Assembly (NCBI RefSeq): GCF_964340395.1
Contig: NC_135557.1
Location: 17,769,730-17,833,729, forward strand
Direction: 5' to 3'
Source: Glandiceps talaboti
Lineage: Eukaryota > Hemichordata > Enteropneusta > Spengelidae
Length of the DNA stretch: 64,000 nt
Made by a program: the position numbers and the translations under genes. Positions 61,423 through 64,000 of this stretch are shown here, in pieces. How positions within the stretch are numbered: position 1 is the first letter of the stretch; each line of letters begins with the position of its first letter. Below the pieces are notes generated by a model. It had not been told where the DNA came from and ran no database searches. It worked only from the letters and a program-made list of their open reading frames with translations.

Positions 61423-64000
61423 ATACATGCTGAGTCGATTTTTGAAGATGTCTTATTAGAGAACGAAACGAAGTCACTTTTCCTTGGCCTACAGCAAAGG
61501 GGCATCACATGTTTGTTCTTCAACAGTTTGCGCGTTTTAATAGGTCAAATATTTCGTTAACTTACACGTAAGTTGGGAACCAATAAAATACGTGCTGCAA
61601 AAAGCTTGTGCGTGATAGAAAAAAAAACAGGTACAGAATTATTGGTGTATCAATTGTTTTCCCGGCACTATTTCCCCATATCTTGCCATCAAACTTTTAA
61701 TAACCTTAAAATTGTTCTAAACGACGTTGTCATCTGATATGCTCTATTAATTTAAGGAAACCCTCTTTCTTCTGGTTATGTCCTATGGTAATACCATAAC
61801 CATTATAAACAACTTTGTCAAAAATCTCCCCGTAGAAGTTTCCTTTCGAAGTTCCCGATCCGTTTGGACAGGTTTTCGTGTTAACTTTTGTCAGTGAAAT
61901 CGTCTGACATTGTGTATCATGCATATTCATTTCAATATATATGACTGCAACTTCTTTTTGAACAATGATTGAAGTGTACAATAAGTATAAATATTAATAT
62001 TATTTGCTTGACCTTCACATGACAAGAAGATGCATATAAAATTATTAGCATGACGTCATCTTGTTGGACCTTTAGGGTTAACTAGAGAAAAAAAAGTTAT
62101 GCAAGAAAATGGAGGATATTATTAAGAGAACACTCCTTTCAAGCGTGACTAGCAAATTAAATCTCTCTATGCTAATTAGGGTAGAATTACCACAACCACA
62201 ATGTCGCACAAGCTCAATAAACGATCTTCGCTCGTTCTTCAAGTTCAGGACAAACCCTTCCCCCTTCCCCCTAAAAGAACGTTCACAAGTACGACATCGA
62301 CACGTTTATATATGATGTAAACATGATGAAAATTGTAGCGGTCACGCCACTACGATCGCTGCAATGTAAATACATAATCGTAAACACATTAAAATACTAC
62401 CGGAAACCCAACACTGTACATCTTAGTTTTTAATTAACTTATTTATCAAGATAGATAGTAAACACAGAATTTGTTATTGGTGAAGGTGTTAAAGATTTCG
62501 AAATTTGGTTAGAAGTGTGAACATGAAGTTCAGCAATTCAGACCCTCCCCCCACCACACTTACACACACACACCCTTCCGAAACTTGTTCTTGAGCTTAC
62601 ATTTTATGCAATATCGTGGTATCGTCCATAAGTAATCATAAGTTCTTTATTCATACGTTACCCTTTGTGATATACAATGTTTGACGTATATACACTCCGG
62701 GAAGTCGTAGATTTAAATGGGATCATGTTTTTCTATATTCCAGGAGTGATATGTCAAACCAAACATGATTTTTGTTTGTTATTATATATATTGAATGTAT
62801 GGTGTGTCTTTATGGCCTTCAGAAAGTGACGAATGGCTACAGTGCTATATAAAGTGTCAAACAGAGTGTTAATATTTGACAACTAAGGAGTTGTGAGGAT
62901 GTTTCAACATTTCACAACACACTCGTTATTTTTGTCATGTATTAACGGATCCTAGAATTTTAAGCTTATCCCTTAGCGAACATCAAAACACCCTCTATGC
63001 CAAGCTCTCTCTATCCATTAGTTGACGAAATAAACACACATCAGATGTGACAGCCGTAGGGACATATCATGCGAATGTCTTGTTAGTAAAGCCGTCGAAT
63101 CTTTGCAACCATTAAAGCCTTGTGTACGTGGTACAATATATGTAAGGATTTATCTTTTTAGATTCACGTTTTGTGAGCAAGATAAAACGTGACTGTAGTT
63201 TTAGAAAAGAAATGCATGCAAGGAAAGTATTGGGTCGATATCTCAAGGACAGTTTGTATGATTATCCATACAACCTTGTTTTGAACACAAGTCGTACTCA
63301 CTTTACATTATAAATTCAAACGGCTTCGTCAAAATCCCTTTGTAAAAGAATACTTTCAAGGTTTCATTTAATATTAAAACACATATTCCTCATTGACATC
63401 CAAAGGTAAAGGTACCCTATGCTCAGATGACATATCATTCATCTTACTACCAACCATACGGTAAAATTTATGATCTTTGGCAAAAATAGTTCTTAAGGTA
63501 TAAATCACTCCAATGTTTCAGTGTTCGCATGAAAAATGTAGTCGCCACATATATTGATAATGGAGAACAATAAATAACCTCATGTTTGCTTAAAATGTTT
63601 GCACTTCAGAATATGAAAACGCACACCCAAACAGGCAGCGGAAATGTTCGGTCACACTTTGTGAAATCTAATATGGCGTGCGTTTGTGTACATGACGCTG
63701 GCTGGGTTTCTTCACGTCATGATACCATGGTTGTAGATGGATCAGTTGACCGGGAAAGATATTTTTCTTTCAGTGAAATGTTATTCTAATAAGATGAAGC
63801 TTTCTAAAGCCACGTTCCCATCCTGGAGTCTCAATTACAATATGTTGCAAATTATTAAAAACTTTTCGATTAGCTGAGAGTGGGCTTGTCAATGGCGAGA
63901 GATCTTACATATAGCAGAGAAATATGAGAGACGATATTAATGCTAGAGGCAGAAAGTATTACTAGTGATTAAAGAGTGAAAATGAAAAATGATACTCTTT
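61423..64000. other. Right flank, no supported exon
   Basis: Presumably intron of the receptor. TGACGTCA lies at 62051-62058. Acceptor-like sites (61047, 62743, 63771) fail because the required phase soon meets a stop or no donor follows. The minus frame 61730-61981 and plus frame 63586-63789 are unrecognised. Confidence 0.4.

Noticed and set aside
63771-63880. TTTTCTTTCAG acceptor with an open phase
   Set aside because: Runs to a stop without a donor; peptide shows no recognised GAIN or GPS feature.

Overview
The window is eukaryotic, most likely nuclear DNA of an invertebrate animal. It is AT-rich (roughly 35% GC by eye). It has no bacterial-style gene packing, contains intron-split coding sequence with canonical GT/AG splice sites, and is loaded with long microsatellites and degraded transposon fragments. 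The mobile-element mix (a Penelope-like remnant with a GIY-YIG domain, CR1/L2-like LINE tails, a Helentron-associated/'pearl'-like element, foldback MITEs, tRNA-derived SINE-like pieces) fits a marine invertebrate, plausibly a mollusc or other lophotrochozoan. The sequence alone does not settle the phylum.

The main gene is on the + strand in the right-hand third. I assembled six exons: a signal-peptide exon (39522-39582), two exons that together encode a hormone-receptor-motif (HRM) domain (52991-53134 and 54996-55090), and three exons that look like the start of a GAIN domain (57458-57649, 58856-58924, 60072-60192). All splice phases agree: 58+144+95 nt gives 99 codons, and the next three exons add 127 codons plus one base. 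This is the extracellular N-terminus of an adhesion-type GPCR. The GPS site and seven-helix domain should lie beyond the right edge. No other gene is recognised with confidence. A GC-richer block at 27.5-27.9 kb ending in a good splice donor may be an upstream promoter and first exon, and 2614-2732 may be a last exon of another gene.

Layout: 0-7 kb is mostly unique sequence with TA/TATG arrays. A Penelope-like pseudogene lies at 7.5-8.0 kb. A dispersed repeat (called family R1 here) has copies at 8.3, 16.7, 24.3 and 25.4 kb. A foldback element sits at 13.5 kb, a very long structured TATG array at 15.7-16.2 kb, a hAT-like terminus at 18.44 kb, and a probable solo LTR at 21.5-21.9 kb. Compound microsatellites occupy 22.4-26.2 kb and 31.0-31.3 kb. 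From 32.1 to 35.2 kb lies a cluster of non-coding mobile DNA: a Helentron-like element with an internal 146/147-bp tandem array, a perfect 195-bp direct duplication, and a 272-bp MITE. From 39.5 kb onward the receptor gene carries LINE, SINE, palindrome and microsatellite insertions in its introns.

The most unusual signals are the 146/147-bp periodic array carrying an exact POU octamer in seven of about nine units, the perfect 195-bp duplication, microsatellites that grew at the same internal site of a dispersed repeat, an apparent excess of TGACGTCA palindromes, and paired complementary TATG/TACA arrays able to fold back on each other. No bacterial or phage-like defence or biosynthetic system was seen.
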